This document shows, piece by piece, positions 51,080 through 59,676 of a stretch of DNA of 64,000 nt. Below the pieces are notes generated by a model. It was not told where the DNA came from. It searched no databases and saw only the letters and a program-made list of their open reading frames with translations. Positions within the stretch are counted from its first letter, which is position 1. Every line of letters begins with the position of its first letter. This DNA comes from Chitinophaga pinensis. GTDB lineage: Bacteria; Bacteroidota; Bacteroidia; Chitinophagales; Chitinophagaceae. The translations under genes were made by a program, and so were the position numbers. The DNA lies in contig LR632930.1 in assembly GCA_902167325.1 (NCBI GenBank), forward strand, positions 5,890,001 through 5,954,000. The letters are read 5' to 3'.

Positions 51080-52573
51080 ATGTTTAAAATCCTGCCACTC
51101 TTATTGTTATTAAGCAGCCCCCTTTTCGTGTTTTCCCAGCAATCTGAAAAACCCATGCATATCGAAAGCCGGAAAGCCCCCTCCCCTTTCGGGCCGCTGC
51201 AATTCCGTAATGATTCCATCACCATCAAAGGAGTTTACAAAAATTACCGGCACGCACCCGGCGATCTGTTTAAGGTAACGTTCATGGATTGGATCTCCAG
51301 CAAGGCCGTCCACCACACAGCGCCCATCGATCCTTCGGGCCGGTTTACCCTTACCATTCCATTATTGGCGGAAACAGATATGGCGATCGATGATAACCGC
51401 TTCAGAGAAAAAACCATCGCCATCCCCGGTGAAACTATTTACCTGGAAGCCGACCTTAAGGATTCGTCTTTCCATTATTCCGGCGCCAACGCCCGCCTGC
51501 ATAATGAACTCTACCAGTTTTTCCGGGAGTACAACAAACGGAACGCTCCGCTATATACCTTCTCCGAATGGTTCAAACAGTTTGGTTCCGTTCCTGCCCT
51601 GCGCGATACAATGCGGAACGTACTACGCGATAACCTCCTATACCTCAGCGCCTGGCAGCAGCAACACAAGCCAGAACCCCGCACGGTACAGTATCTACAG
51701 GCTAACATGATCTATGAGACGGCCATGCCGCTAACGCAATATCTTTATCACATTGAAAAAGCGTCGTTCTCTCCCATTGAGGAAACAGCCCATTTTCATT
51801 ACCTGGATTCTATCATCGCACTTAATGGCAACAGCGGTTATCTGTCTGAAAACTTTCTCATCGTTCACCGCGATTTCCGCAACTACAGCGGAGATAAAGC
51901 ACGGGTCCTGAAGCTCAATAAAGATTCCCTTTACCAGACGAGGATACGCCACCCGCGTGAGAAAGAGGTTACGGAAATATGGTATTTCGCCCGGCATTTA
52001 AAAGAGGGCAGTATTTTGCGGGACGAACAGCTTGCCACACTCCGCGCGAATGTGCAGGACACCGTTCTGCTCAATAACCTGATCCGCCGTAATGATGCGT
52101 TGAAAGCACTGCTATCCGACGATCAGATGTTGAAAAGCACCCGCTTCTACGCGCAATTCCCTGATCTGAAAACGCCGGAAGAGATTTTTGCCCACATCAC
52201 CGCCCCCTACCGTGGCAAAGTAATTTACCTCGACCTCTGGGGCACCTGGTGCAGTCCATGCCTTGAAATGATGCAGTATATGCCCGGCATTAAAAAGCAA
52301 TACACGGATAAAGACGTTGTTTTCCTTTACCTCGCCATTAAATCTCCAGAGGCAGTATGGCAGAAAACGATCCGGGAATACAAAATGACCGGCCCCGCCG
52401 TAGTGCATTACCGCCTTCCCGATGATCTTCAGGATGCTTTCGAAAATAAATACCGCACGGCTTCGTATCCCAGTTACTTCCTGATCGATAAGACAGGTAA
52501 ACTGATTTCCTCCAACGCTCCCTGGCCCCGCGATGCTGCCGCACTCCATGCAGCCATTAACAAACTTTTATGA
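51080..52573 (+). CDS. Exported TlpA-like thioredoxin-fold protein
   Basis: A 497-residue protein with a signal peptide (MFKILPLLLLLSSPLFVFS, then QQ). A long N-terminal region without a strong signature is followed by a C-terminal TlpA/ResA-like thioredoxin domain (about 370-497) with the active site W390-C391-S-P-C394 in LDLWGTWCSPCLEM. It probably acts as a periplasmic disulfide reductase; many Bacteroidota carry such large TlpA proteins. A palindromic site precedes it, and the Spy-like gene follows after 55 nt, so both may be one unit. Confidence 0.85.
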   Translation: MFKILPLLLLLSSPLFVFSQQSEKPMHIESRKAPSPFGPLQFRNDSITIKGVYKNYRHAPGDLFKVTFMDWISSKAVHHTAPIDPSGRFTLTIPLLAETDMAIDDNRFREKTIAIPGETIYLEADLKDSSFHYSGANARLHNELYQFFREYNKRNAPLYTFSEWFKQFGSVPALRDTMRNVLRDNLLYLSAWQQQHKPEPRTVQYLQANMIYETAMPLTQYLYHIEKASFSPIEETAHFHYLDSIIALNGNSGYLSENFLIVHRDFRNYSGDKARVLKLNKDSLYQTRIRHPREKEVTEIWYFARHLKEGSILRDEQLATLRANVQDTVLLNNLIRRNDALKALLSDDQMLKSTRFYAQFPDLKTPEEIFAHITAPYRGKVIYLDLWGTWCSPCLEMMQYMPGIKKQYTDKDVVFLYLAIKSPEAVWQKTIREYKMTGPAVVHYRLPDDLQDAFENKYRTASYPSYFLIDKTGKLISSNAPWPRDAAALHAAINKLL

Positions 52574-52628
52574 CCCCTCCGTTAAACTTCGGATTCCCAT
52601 GGCCGTCTATTTAAAAAACACAATCGCC

Positions 52629-53318
52629 ATGATGAAACAATTTGTATGGATGGCTCTGCTGACCGGAAGCGTTTCCCTGGCTTATGCCCAGGACAAACCG
52701 GCCGCTAAGCCCGACCTGAAACTGACTGAACAGCAGACCACGAAAATCCGTGAGATTAATAAAACATATATCGACGGACTGAAAGAACTCCGTAAAGATG
52801 AAAATCTCACGAAAGAAACGCGTAAAGCCCAATCAGATGCTCTTCAATCTGCCCGCAAAGACCAGATGAAAAGCGTTCTGGATAAGGACCAGTTCACTAA
52901 ATGGGAAGAAAATCAAAAGCAACTGGCCGACCGTAAAGACCGTCACCATGGCAAACGTGGTAAAGACGGGAAACTGGCACGGGACAGGAAACATGAAGGC
53001 TACAAAAGGCACGACCGCAGCGAAGCTGCTGTAAAAGCACTGGGCCTTTCTGAAAAGCAGGGCGCAGACCTGAAAGCCATCAACAAAGAATACATGACCA
53101 AAGCGATGGAATTGAAAGACGCAGACAAATCCGAACGCAGGGATAAAATGAAATCTCTTCACAACGAACGCCTTGAGAAAGTAAAACTCGCACTGGGAGA
53201 AGAGAAATTCTCCAAATACAACGAATGGCGCCATCAGGAAAGATTACAACACAAATCCGGTGAGCGTAAGAAAAGAATGATGAGGGAAAAAGCCGCCACT
53301 CCTGCAGTGCAACGCTAA
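52629..53318 (+). CDS. Exported Spy/CpxP-like basic protein
   Basis: A 229-residue protein (starting at ATG 52629, or 52632) with a signal peptide (cleaved near LAYAQD). The mature protein consists of two similar helical, highly charged units: LTEQQTTKIREINKTYIDGLKEL and LSEKQGADLKAINKEYMTKAMEL, each followed by a KxxxxxxLxxxxFxKWE/N segment. This layout resembles periplasmic Spy/CpxP chaperone-like proteins, with a lysine/arginine-rich linker (KDRHHGKRGKDGK). Role unknown; a terminator follows. Confidence 0.75.
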   Translation: MMKQFVWMALLTGSVSLAYAQDKPAAKPDLKLTEQQTTKIREINKTYIDGLKELRKDENLTKETRKAQSDALQSARKDQMKSVLDKDQFTKWEENQKQLADRKDRHHGKRGKDGKLARDRKHEGYKRHDRSEAAVKALGLSEKQGADLKAINKEYMTKAMELKDADKSERRDKMKSLHNERLEKVKLALGEEKFSKYNEWRHQERLQHKSGERKKRMMREKAATPAVQR

Positions 53319-53391
53319 CTTCCTGATGCAAACCGTATCAATTTTTCATCGACATACAATCCAACTAAGGTTTTTTAAGGTTTAATGCAAT

Positions 53392-53413
53392 GGGCCGTCC
53401 GCAGGGATGGCCC
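53392..53413 (+). terminator. Terminator-like hairpin after the Spy-like gene
   Basis: A 9-bp stem (53392-53400 with 53405-53413, one G-U pair), 4-nt loop, then a weak TTGTCGTTTT. Confidence 0.6.
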
Positions 53414-53445
53414 GTTGTCGTTTTATAGCGCTACAGTTTAAACCG

Positions 53446-53453
53446 TACATTTG
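53446..53453 (+). promoter_or_regulatory. -7 element of the glyoxalase-family gene
   Basis: TACATTTG lies 22 nt upstream of the ATG at 53476. A clear -33 TTG was not found. Confidence 0.55.
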
Positions 53454-53475
53454 GGTAACATCCAATTTCCTTGTC

Positions 53476-53838
53476 ATGCAAACGAAAGTTATACCCGTGC
53501 TCCGCATTTTCGATGTAGCCAAAGCGCAGGAATTCTACATCGGCTGGCTGGGTTTCCAAATCGACTGGGAGCACCGCTTCGATGAAAATGCCCCGCTCTA
53601 CATGCAGGTTTCCCGCGAAGGGGTAACACTGCACCTCTCGGAGCACCATGGCGACAGTACTCCCGGCGCCAAGGTTTTTATTGAAACCGAAGGCGTGCGG
53701 GAACTGCACAGGATACTCACGGAAAAACAATACAAATACAACCGTCCGGGTTTGGAGGAGGCTTTTTACGGCGCGTGGGAACTAACGCTTCATGATCCCT
53801 TTGGTAACCGGTTGCTCTATGTGGAAAGGTTTCCCTGA
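53476..53838 (+). CDS. Glyoxalase / bleomycin-resistance superfamily protein
   Basis: A 120-residue VOC-fold protein starting at ATG 53476 (MQTKVIPVLRIFDV). The paired beta-alpha-beta-beta-beta modules are visible: AQEFYIGWLGFQIDWEHRF and ELTLHDPFGNRLLYVERF. The residues YMQVSREGVTLHLSEHHGD resemble bleomycin-resistance proteins (BRP-type). It could be a resistance protein, a dioxygenase or a glyoxalase-like enzyme; sequence alone does not decide. Single gene. Confidence 0.82.
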   Translation: MQTKVIPVLRIFDVAKAQEFYIGWLGFQIDWEHRFDENAPLYMQVSREGVTLHLSEHHGDSTPGAKVFIETEGVRELHRILTEKQYKYNRPGLEEAFYGAWELTLHDPFGNRLLYVERFP

Positions 53839-53911
53839 AAACCCGGTATTGCAAGTATGCTGACTCTTCGTACAAATAGCTTCCGGACCCACTTTAGAGC
53901 GGCCTGTTTTG

Positions 53912-54049
53912 TTACTTGCGCCGATAGTAGGGCCACACTTCTTTACGACGTACCCAACGGATGTAAATAAAAAGAAAGATCAGCCAGGGCCACATTAGGC
54001 CAACATTTACGAAAAGGGAGCCAACGCTGAAAAAGAAAGAGAATTCCAA
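53912..54049 (-). CDS. Possible 45-residue membrane peptide ORF
   Basis: In the 285-nt gap between the glyoxalase-family gene and accC, a minus-strand frame from TTG 54049 to TAA 53912 encodes one hydrophobic stretch (SVGSLFVNVGLMWPWLIFLF) followed by a basic tail (RWVRRKEVWPYYRRK). This is the shape of a small membrane protein. No ATG start, promoter or homologue is known to me, so it could be a gene remnant. Confidence 0.3.
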   Translation of the reverse strand: MEFSFFFSVGSLFVNVGLMWPWLIFLFIYIRWVRRKEVWPYYRRK

Positions 54050-54070
54050 TGGTATAGGTGTTGAAAAGGT

Positions 54071-54103
54071 AAAAGAAAGGCCGCTCTTTACGGAGCGGCC
54101 TTT
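54071..54103 (-). terminator. Terminator of the efp-accB-accC operon
   Basis: A perfect 11-bp stem (54093-54103 with 54076-54086), 6-nt loop, followed by CUUUU on the minus strand. Confidence 0.85.
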
Positions 54104-54123
54104 TGCTATAGTTTGATAATAGC

Positions 54124-55461
54124 TTATTGCAGTTTGAAGCCTTCTGTGAACTTGGTGGTGAAGTTGCCTTTACGGAAGTTCTCGTCCTGCATGAGCTGCT
54201 GGTGGAAAGGAATGGTGGTTTTCACCCCTTCGATCACGAACTCAGACAGGGCACGTTCCATGGTGTTGATAGCTTCTTCGCGTGTTTGCGCGATGGCGAT
54301 CACTTTTGCAACCATAGAATCGTAGTAGGGAGGGATCACATAACCGGCGTAGATATGAGAGTCTACACGCACACCGTGGCCACCAGGCGTGTGGAGGACT
54401 GTGATCTTACCCGGTGAAGGGCGGAAATCGTTATGCGGATCTTCCGCGTTGATGCGGCACTCAATAGCATGCATCTGTGGTAAATAGTTTTTCCCGGAAA
54501 TGGGGATACCGGCAGCGATCTTGATTTGTTCCTTAATGAGGTCGAAATTGATCACTTCCTCGGTAACACCGTGCTCCACCTGGATACGGGTGTTCATTTC
54601 CATGAAATAGAAATTGCGGTGCTTGTCTACCAGGAACTCAATGGTACCCACGCTTTCGTAGTTGATAGCAGAAGCAGCCTTGATAGCGGCTTCACCCATC
54701 TTTTCGCGAAGCTCGGGCGTCATGAAGGGCGAGGGAGATTCTTCCACCAGCTTTTGGTGACGGCGCTGGATGGAGCAGTCGCGTTCGCTGAGGTGGCATA
54801 CTTTACCGTATTGGTCACCTGCGATCTGAATTTCTATATGGCGAGGCTCTTCCACGAATTTCTCCATGTAGATGCCATCGTTATTAAAAGCAGCGCGGGC
54901 TTCGTTTTTAGCCATGTCATAGGCGTTTTCGAGCTCGCTTTCGTCCCATACCACGCGCATACCTTTACCACCACCACCGGCGGTTGCTTTAAGGATGATG
55001 GGGAGGCCCATTTCCTTTGCCAGCTTGTGGGCTTCTTCCACGCTTTCGAGAAGGCCTTCAGAACCGGGAATAACCGGTACACCGGCTGCGATCATGGTTT
55101 CCTTGGCGGTCATCTTATCCCCCATCCTGCGGATCATTTCCGGGGTGGGTCCGATAAATTTGATGCCATGTTCACCACAGATCTCAGCAAAGCGGGCATT
55201 TTCAGCCAGGAATCCGTATCCGGGGTGAATAGCGTCCGCGTTGGTGATCTCAGCGGCAGCCATCAGGTGAGGGATATTCAGGTAAGAATCGCTACTCTGC
55301 GGCTTCCCGATGCACACGGCTTCGTCAGCGAAACGGACATGCAGGCTGTCTTTATCCGCCGTTGAATAAACTGCCACTGTCCTGATCCCCATTTCCTTGC
55401 AGGTGCGGATGATGCGCAGGGCAATCTCGCCACGGTTGGCGATCAATATCTTTTTGAACAT
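54124..55461 (-). CDS. accC: Biotin carboxylase subunit of acetyl-CoA carboxylase
   Basis: A 445-residue ATP-grasp enzyme. The start is placed at ATG 55461 (MFKKILIANRGEIALRI); a TTG three codons upstream is less likely. KATAGGGGKGMRVV near residue 155 is the ATP loop, HIEIQIAGDQYGKVCHLSERDCSIQRRHQKLVEE near residue 205 and EMNTRIQVEHGVTE near residue 285 hold the catalytic residues. It carboxylates biotin on AccB. It follows accB and efp in one operon. Confidence 0.98.
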   Translation of the reverse strand: MFKKILIANRGEIALRIIRTCKEMGIRTVAVYSTADKDSLHVRFADEAVCIGKPQSSDSYLNIPHLMAAAEITNADAIHPGYGFLAENARFAEICGEHGIKFIGPTPEMIRRMGDKMTAKETMIAAGVPVIPGSEGLLESVEEAHKLAKEMGLPIILKATAGGGGKGMRVVWDESELENAYDMAKNEARAAFNNDGIYMEKFVEEPRHIEIQIAGDQYGKVCHLSERDCSIQRRHQKLVEESPSPFMTPELREKMGEAAIKAASAINYESVGTIEFLVDKHRNFYFMEMNTRIQVEHGVTEEVINFDLIKEQIKIAAGIPISGKNYLPQMHAIECRINAEDPHNDFRPSPGKITVLHTPGGHGVRVDSHIYAGYVIPPYYDSMVAKVIAIAQTREEAINTMERALSEFVIEGVKTTIPFHQQLMQDENFRKGNFTTKFTEGFKLQ

Positions 55462-55542
55462 GTTTAGCAAATAGTGTTATAAAAAACAGCAAAAGGAAAA
55501 GGTTGCAAGCAACCTTACAACCTTCAACCGTTATAGAATGTC

Positions 55543-56028
55543 TTACGGTTCTACAAGGAACAGCGGCTGGTCGTATTCTACGGGTGAAGCATCGTCCACC
55601 AGTACTTTTACGATTTTTCCGCTTACTTCGCTTTCGATTTCATTGAACAGTTTCATGGCCTCGATAATGCAAACTACTTTACCTGGTGTCACGTCATCAC
55701 CAACATTGATGAAGTTCGGTTTGCCGGGTCCTGCGCTGCGGTAGAAAGTACCGATCATGGGAGATTTGATGGTGATCAGGTTGCTGGCGGCTGCGGGAGC
55801 ACCAGCGGGGGCAGCAGGTGCAGCCGTGGCAGGCGCAGCTTGTGCTACGGGCTGAGGGGCTGCTATTGCCGGCTGAACGGTGGTTACGGCCGGAACTGTT
55901 ACGATCTGCTGTACTTCGTTGTCTTTCTGCTTTATAGTAATCTTAAACTGGTCCTGCTCAATGCTCAGTTCGCTGATGTTTGATTTGTTGATCATTTTAA
56001 TCAGCTCCTGAATCTGTTTAAAGTCCAT
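55543..56028 (-). CDS. accB: Biotin carboxyl carrier protein of acetyl-CoA carboxylase
   Basis: A 161-residue BCCP. An N-terminal dimerisation region (about 1-45) is joined by an alanine/proline-rich linker (about 46-82) to the biotinyl domain, in which K126 of the EAMKL motif is the biotin site. The linker is the only A/P-rich low-complexity tract in the operon. It lies 81 nt upstream of accC and 69 nt downstream of efp. Confidence 0.97.
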   Translation of the reverse strand: MDFKQIQELIKMINKSNISELSIEQDQFKITIKQKDNEVQQIVTVPAVTTVQPAIAAPQPVAQAAPATAAPAAPAGAPAAASNLITIKSPMIGTFYRSAGPGKPNFINVGDDVTPGKVVCIIEAMKLFNEIESEVSGKIVKVLVDDASPVEYDQPLFLVEP

Positions 56029-56097
56029 GTAGACAGTTTTTGGTTTAAATAATGTGCTGGTTCGCGAATTGATGGATATGAGAATAGTATATGGCTC

Positions 56098-56661
56098 TTA
56101 TTTTACACGCTCGATGTATTCGCCGGTTTTGGTGTTTACCCGGATCATCTCGCCTTCATTCACGAACAGGGGTACCATGATGGTGGCACCACCTTCCACG
56201 GTGGCAGGTTTAAGAGTGCGGGTAGCAGTGTCTCCCTTCATGCCGGGCTCGGAATAGGTTACTTTCAGCACGATTTTATCGGGAAGCTCCACTCCCATGG
56301 GAAGTTCGGTTTCGGTATTAATTGCGATAGAAACCTCGTCGCCGTCTTTCAGGAACTGGGGTGCGTCGATCAATTGCTCGCCTACCACAATCTGTTCAAA
56401 GGTCTCTTTATCCATAAAATTGTACCCGCTTTCATCCTTATACAGGAACTGGTACGCTTTTTTCTCTACACGGACAGGGTAAATGGTATCACCGGAGTTC
56501 CAGGTATGCTCGATGGAACGGCTGTTGTCTACTCCCTTCAATTTGGCCCATACCTTGGCTGCTGCACGGGCGGTTTTGTTCTGACCAAACTCTACAACAG
56601 AATACAAGCTGTTATCCAGCTTAATGATTAATCCTGTTCTGATATCTGCGGTGGTAGCCAT
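56098..56661 (-). CDS. efp: Elongation factor P with an atypical domain-I loop
   Basis: A 187-residue EF-P, which helps ribosomes through polyproline stretches. Domains II and III are regular, including YSEPGMKGDTA, TRTLKPATVEGGATIMVPLFVNEGEMIRVNTKTGEYIERV. In domain I the loop that reaches the peptidyl-tRNA reads EFGQNKTARAAAKVWAKL (residues 24-41) instead of the common PGKG-type tip; the region is about two residues longer than in E. coli. It is the first gene of the efp-accB-accC operon. Confidence 0.93.
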   Translation of the reverse strand: MATTADIRTGLIIKLDNSLYSVVEFGQNKTARAAAKVWAKLKGVDNSRSIEHTWNSGDTIYPVRVEKKAYQFLYKDESGYNFMDKETFEQIVVGEQLIDAPQFLKDGDEVSIAINTETELPMGVELPDKIVLKVTYSEPGMKGDTATRTLKPATVEGGATIMVPLFVNEGEMIRVNTKTGEYIERVK

Positions 56662-56823
56662 AAAAGGTCTATGATTTAAAGTTAAAAATTTACATTAAGG
56701 ATTGCAAAAGTAAAAATTTTAGAATATGAACAAACAAATCTTGCCGGATTTCCCACAAAAGCGGTATAGATTTGATGTCGAACCGCTTGCGCGGCTTATT
56801 ACTTTAACAATAAAATAAATATA

Positions 56824-57342
56824 ATGATGCGTACATGGTTATTCGTGATTTTATGCCTCCCGACGATGTTAAAAGCCCAATCCGGGCATAATCATGCTCA
56901 TGAAAAACAGTCTGCAGGTCATTTACCTCCCTTTAAACAGTACACCTTCATCTCTCCCCTCCCCCTCACGGCCTATACCGGTCAGGTATTTACGAAAAAC
57001 GACCTGCCCAGGGGCAAGCCTACCATGGTATTCCTCTTCAGTGTGGAATGTGACCATTGCGCTCATATGACGGAAGACATCCTCAAAAATATCGACAAAT
57101 TTAAAAAAGCCAATATCCTTATGATTACGCCTTTCAAGCTGGACAGGATGAAGGCCTGGTACGACCAATATAAGATCGCTAATTACCCGAACATCATCAT
57201 GGCCGCTGAACCTACCCGGCAGATCGTAGCCTACTACGACCTGACAAATTTCCCCGGTATTTACCTGTATAACAGGAAAGGCCAGCTGGAAGCGGATTAC
57301 GAAGGTACGGTTAAACTGGACACCGTGTTAAAGCATTTGTAA
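56824..57342 (+). CDS. Exported thioredoxin-like protein
   Basis: A 172-residue protein with a signal peptide (MMRTWLFVILCLPTMLKA, then QSG). The redox motif C76-D-H-C79 lies in FLFSVECDHCAHM and the cis-proline region is LTNFPGIYLY near residue 145. It resembles thiol:disulfide proteins of the AhpC/TSA-related group, with a histidine-rich N-terminus (HNHAHEK) that might bind metal. Single gene; client unknown. Confidence 0.82.
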   Translation: MMRTWLFVILCLPTMLKAQSGHNHAHEKQSAGHLPPFKQYTFISPLPLTAYTGQVFTKNDLPRGKPTMVFLFSVECDHCAHMTEDILKNIDKFKKANILMITPFKLDRMKAWYDQYKIANYPNIIMAAEPTRQIVAYYDLTNFPGIYLYNRKGQLEADYEGTVKLDTVLKHL

Positions 57343-57410
57343 ATTTTCCCCCGGGGCCTCCCAAAGGGGAAAATTTAGCAGTTAACACCGAAATTACGGT
57401 TCCGATATCC

Positions 57411-57418
57411 TATTTTTG
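57411..57418 (+). promoter_or_regulatory. -7 element of mdh
   Basis: TATTTTTG lies 42 nt upstream of ATG 57461. A -33 TTG at the usual spacing was not found. Confidence 0.55.
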
Positions 57419-57460
57419 TTACCCAAATAATTCTTCACCTTTTTAAAATATTCAGATACG

Positions 57461-58399
57461 ATGAAAGTTACTGTTGTAGGAGCTGGAAATGTGGGCGCAA
57501 CATGCGCTAACGTGCTGGCCCACAGAGATTTTCTGCAGGAAGTAGTTTTGCTTGACATCAAGGAAGGCACTGCGGAAGGAAAGGCACTCGACACCTGGCA
57601 GCAAGCCCCGATTGATTACTACAGCACGAAAGTGACCGGTGTTACAAACGACTATGCTAAAACTGCCAACAGCGACGTAGTGGTGATCACCTCCGGCCTC
57701 CCCCGTAAACCCGGTATGAGCCGCGACGATTTGATCTCTACCAATGCCAATATCGTTAAATCTGTTACCGAGAATATCACCAAACATTCTCCCAACGCTA
57801 TCATCATAGTGGTATCCAACCCGCTGGATGTAATGACCTACTGCGCTTTCCTCACTGCGAAGAAAGACAGCTCCAAGGTGTTCGGCATGGCCGGTATCCT
57901 CGATACCGCCCGTTACCGCGCTTTCCTGGCAGACGAAATAGGATGCTCTCCGAAAGACATTCAGGCCATCCTCATGGGCGGCCACGGTGATACCATGGTA
58001 CCCCTCCCCCGCTACACCACCGTTGCCGGTATCCCCGTTACGGAACTGGTAGCTGCTGACAAGCTCGAAGCAATCATCCAGCGCACCAAAGTTGGCGGCG
58101 GCGAGATCGTGAACCTCCTCGGCACCTCCGCCTGGTATGCTCCCGGCGCTGCCGCAGCACAGATGGTAGAAGCGATCGTGAAAAACGAAAAACGCATCTT
58201 CCCCGTTTGCGCCTGGCTCACCGGCGAATATGGCCTGAAAGACATCTACCTCGGCGTACCCGTTGTACTCGGCACAAACGGTATCGAGAAAATCATCGAA
58301 CTCGACCTGAACGAGAGCGAACAAGCCCTCCTCAACACTTCCGCCAAACATGTGAAGGAAGTAATGGACGTGCTCGACAATATGAAAGCTCCCGCCTGA
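57461..58399 (+). CDS. mdh: Malate dehydrogenase (lactate dehydrogenase-like type)
   Basis: A 312-residue NAD-dependent enzyme of the TCA cycle. The Rossmann motif VVGAGNVGATCAN lies at 5-17. Substrate residues R82, R88 and R151, N120 and the catalytic H175 (GGHGDTMVP) are all present; R82 in the loop GLPRKPGMSRDD marks malate rather than lactate as substrate. It has its own strong terminator. Confidence 0.97.
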   Translation: MKVTVVGAGNVGATCANVLAHRDFLQEVVLLDIKEGTAEGKALDTWQQAPIDYYSTKVTGVTNDYAKTANSDVVVITSGLPRKPGMSRDDLISTNANIVKSVTENITKHSPNAIIIVVSNPLDVMTYCAFLTAKKDSSKVFGMAGILDTARYRAFLADEIGCSPKDIQAILMGGHGDTMVPLPRYTTVAGIPVTELVAADKLEAIIQRTKVGGGEIVNLLGTSAWYAPGAAAAQMVEAIVKNEKRIFPVCAWLTGEYGLKDIYLGVPVVLGTNGIEKIIELDLNESEQALLNTSAKHVKEVMDVLDNMKAPA

Positions 58400-58418
58400 T
58401 AAAGGCTTATAATTTTAC

Positions 58419-58451
58419 GGAAAGCACCTGGCAGCAGGTGCTTTCCTTTTT
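58419..58451 (+). terminator. Terminator of mdh
   Basis: A perfect 12-bp stem (58419-58430 with 58435-58446) with a 4-nt loop, then TTTTT. Confidence 0.93.
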
Positions 58452-58489
58452 CCATACCCCCGCCGCCCGTTTCATATCATTGATTATCG

Positions 58490-58497
58490 TACCTTTG
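58490..58497 (+). promoter_or_regulatory. -7 element of the YceI gene
   Basis: TACCTTTG is 48 nt upstream of the ATG at 58546. A weak TTTC pair about 17 nt upstream may be the -33 element. Confidence 0.55.
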
Positions 58498-58545
58498 GCA
58501 CGGGCTATATCAACTAAAATCACCACCGGTCCCAAAAACCATATC

Positions 58546-59124
58546 ATGAGCAAGCTACTGTTTGCCATACTGTTATGCTCTTCGTTGGCCTCGATTGCAC
58601 AAACTCCGGTCTGGAAAGCAGCCCGCGATCGGTCGTCCGTGTCATTCTCCGTCACACACCTCGTCATTTCCAAAGTGGAAGGCAGTTTCCGGGAATTTGA
58701 TGGCGAAATTTCCACCCCCAAGCCCGATTTCACCGATGCCAGTATCCGCTTCCAGGTAGACGCATTCAGTATCCATACAGGAGACGATAAGCGGGACAGC
58801 CACCTCAAATCCGGCGATTTCCTCGCTGCTGAACAATATCCGAAAATAACTTTCCAAAGCACCTCCTTCCGCCGTATCACCGAAGGAAGGTATCTGCTCG
58901 AAGGCGATCTCACCATCCGCGATGTGACCCGCCGCCTCAAATTCAACGTCACCTATGGGGGCATTGCCACAGAAGGCAAAAAACAAACCGCGACCTTTAA
59001 AGCCACTACCTACATCAACCGGTTCGATTACAACCTCCAATGGGACAAACTCACCGAAGCCGGCGGTATGGTGGTCGATAAAATGGTCAGTATCATGATA
59101 AAACTAGAGTTCGTTAAACAGTAA
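58546..59124 (+). CDS. YceI family protein, secreted
   Basis: A 192-residue lipocalin-like protein with a signal peptide (MSKLLFAILLCSSLASIAQT). The mature part starts WKAARDRSSVSFSVTHLVISKVEGSFREFDGEI, the classic YceI opening, followed by KSGDFLAAEQYPKITFQSTSF and LTIRDVTRRLKFNV. These proteins bind isoprenoid or quinone-like ligands in a hydrophobic cavity. The preferred start is ATG 58546; the long upstream frame is part of mdh read in another frame. The MarR regulator gene follows 73 nt downstream, a common pairing. Confidence 0.92.
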   Translation: MSKLLFAILLCSSLASIAQTPVWKAARDRSSVSFSVTHLVISKVEGSFREFDGEISTPKPDFTDASIRFQVDAFSIHTGDDKRDSHLKSGDFLAAEQYPKITFQSTSFRRITEGRYLLEGDLTIRDVTRRLKFNVTYGGIATEGKKQTATFKATTYINRFDYNLQWDKLTEAGGMVVDKMVSIMIKLEFVKQ

Positions 59125-59197
59125 CCGGCCGCCAGGAACCCGTGAACTTTTCCTGATTGCTGCCAATCCGTTAAATTGCAAGATATTATCGCCGCAT

Positions 59198-59662
59198 ATG
59201 TCCAATATTGAAAAATTGATCTCCATCCGAAATTTCACCAGTGAGCACCATAAGGGTCTTGTCAGCCTCATTTTCGTTGGCAACTGGATAATTGGCAAAC
59301 ACCAGAACTTTTTCAGGGAATACGATATCACCATGCAGCAGTTCAACATCCTGCGCATACTCCGGGGTCAGCACCCCAAATCCGCCAGCATTAACACCCT
59401 GAAGGAAAGAATGCTCGATAAAATGAGCGATGTGTCGCGGCTCGTGGAAAGACTCCGCAAAGCAGATCTGGTTGAAAGGAAAAGCTGCGAAGCAGACCGC
59501 CGCGCTGTAGATGTGAAAATAACCGCGAAAGGCCTCCAGCTGCTGAAGGAAATTGACGAAAAACTTTCAGTTTTGGAAGATACCCTGAAGAACTCGCTGA
59601 ACGAAAAGGAAGTGGCACAGCTAAATAAACTGCTGGATAAGATCCTCAGTTCATACGATTGA
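59198..59662 (+). CDS. MarR family transcriptional regulator
   Basis: A 154-residue winged-helix protein. The helix-turn-helix lies at about 62-85 (SINTLKERMLDKMSDVSRLVERLRKADLVERK), and the wing follows with RRAVDVKITAKG. It probably dimerises through N- and C-terminal helices. It is downstream of YceI and may control it, but the effector is unknown. Its 3' end is 14 nt from the convergent MFS gene. Confidence 0.92.
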   Translation: MSNIEKLISIRNFTSEHHKGLVSLIFVGNWIIGKHQNFFREYDITMQQFNILRILRGQHPKSASINTLKERMLDKMSDVSRLVERLRKADLVERKSCEADRRAVDVKITAKGLQLLKEIDEKLSVLEDTLKNSLNEKEVAQLNKLLDKILSSYD

Positions 59663-59676
59663 TCAATACCGGCCCG

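Noticed and set aside
58207..58545. An N-terminal extension of the YceI protein
   Set aside because: The extension overlaps the mdh 3' end and its terminator, and the signal peptide begins at 58546.
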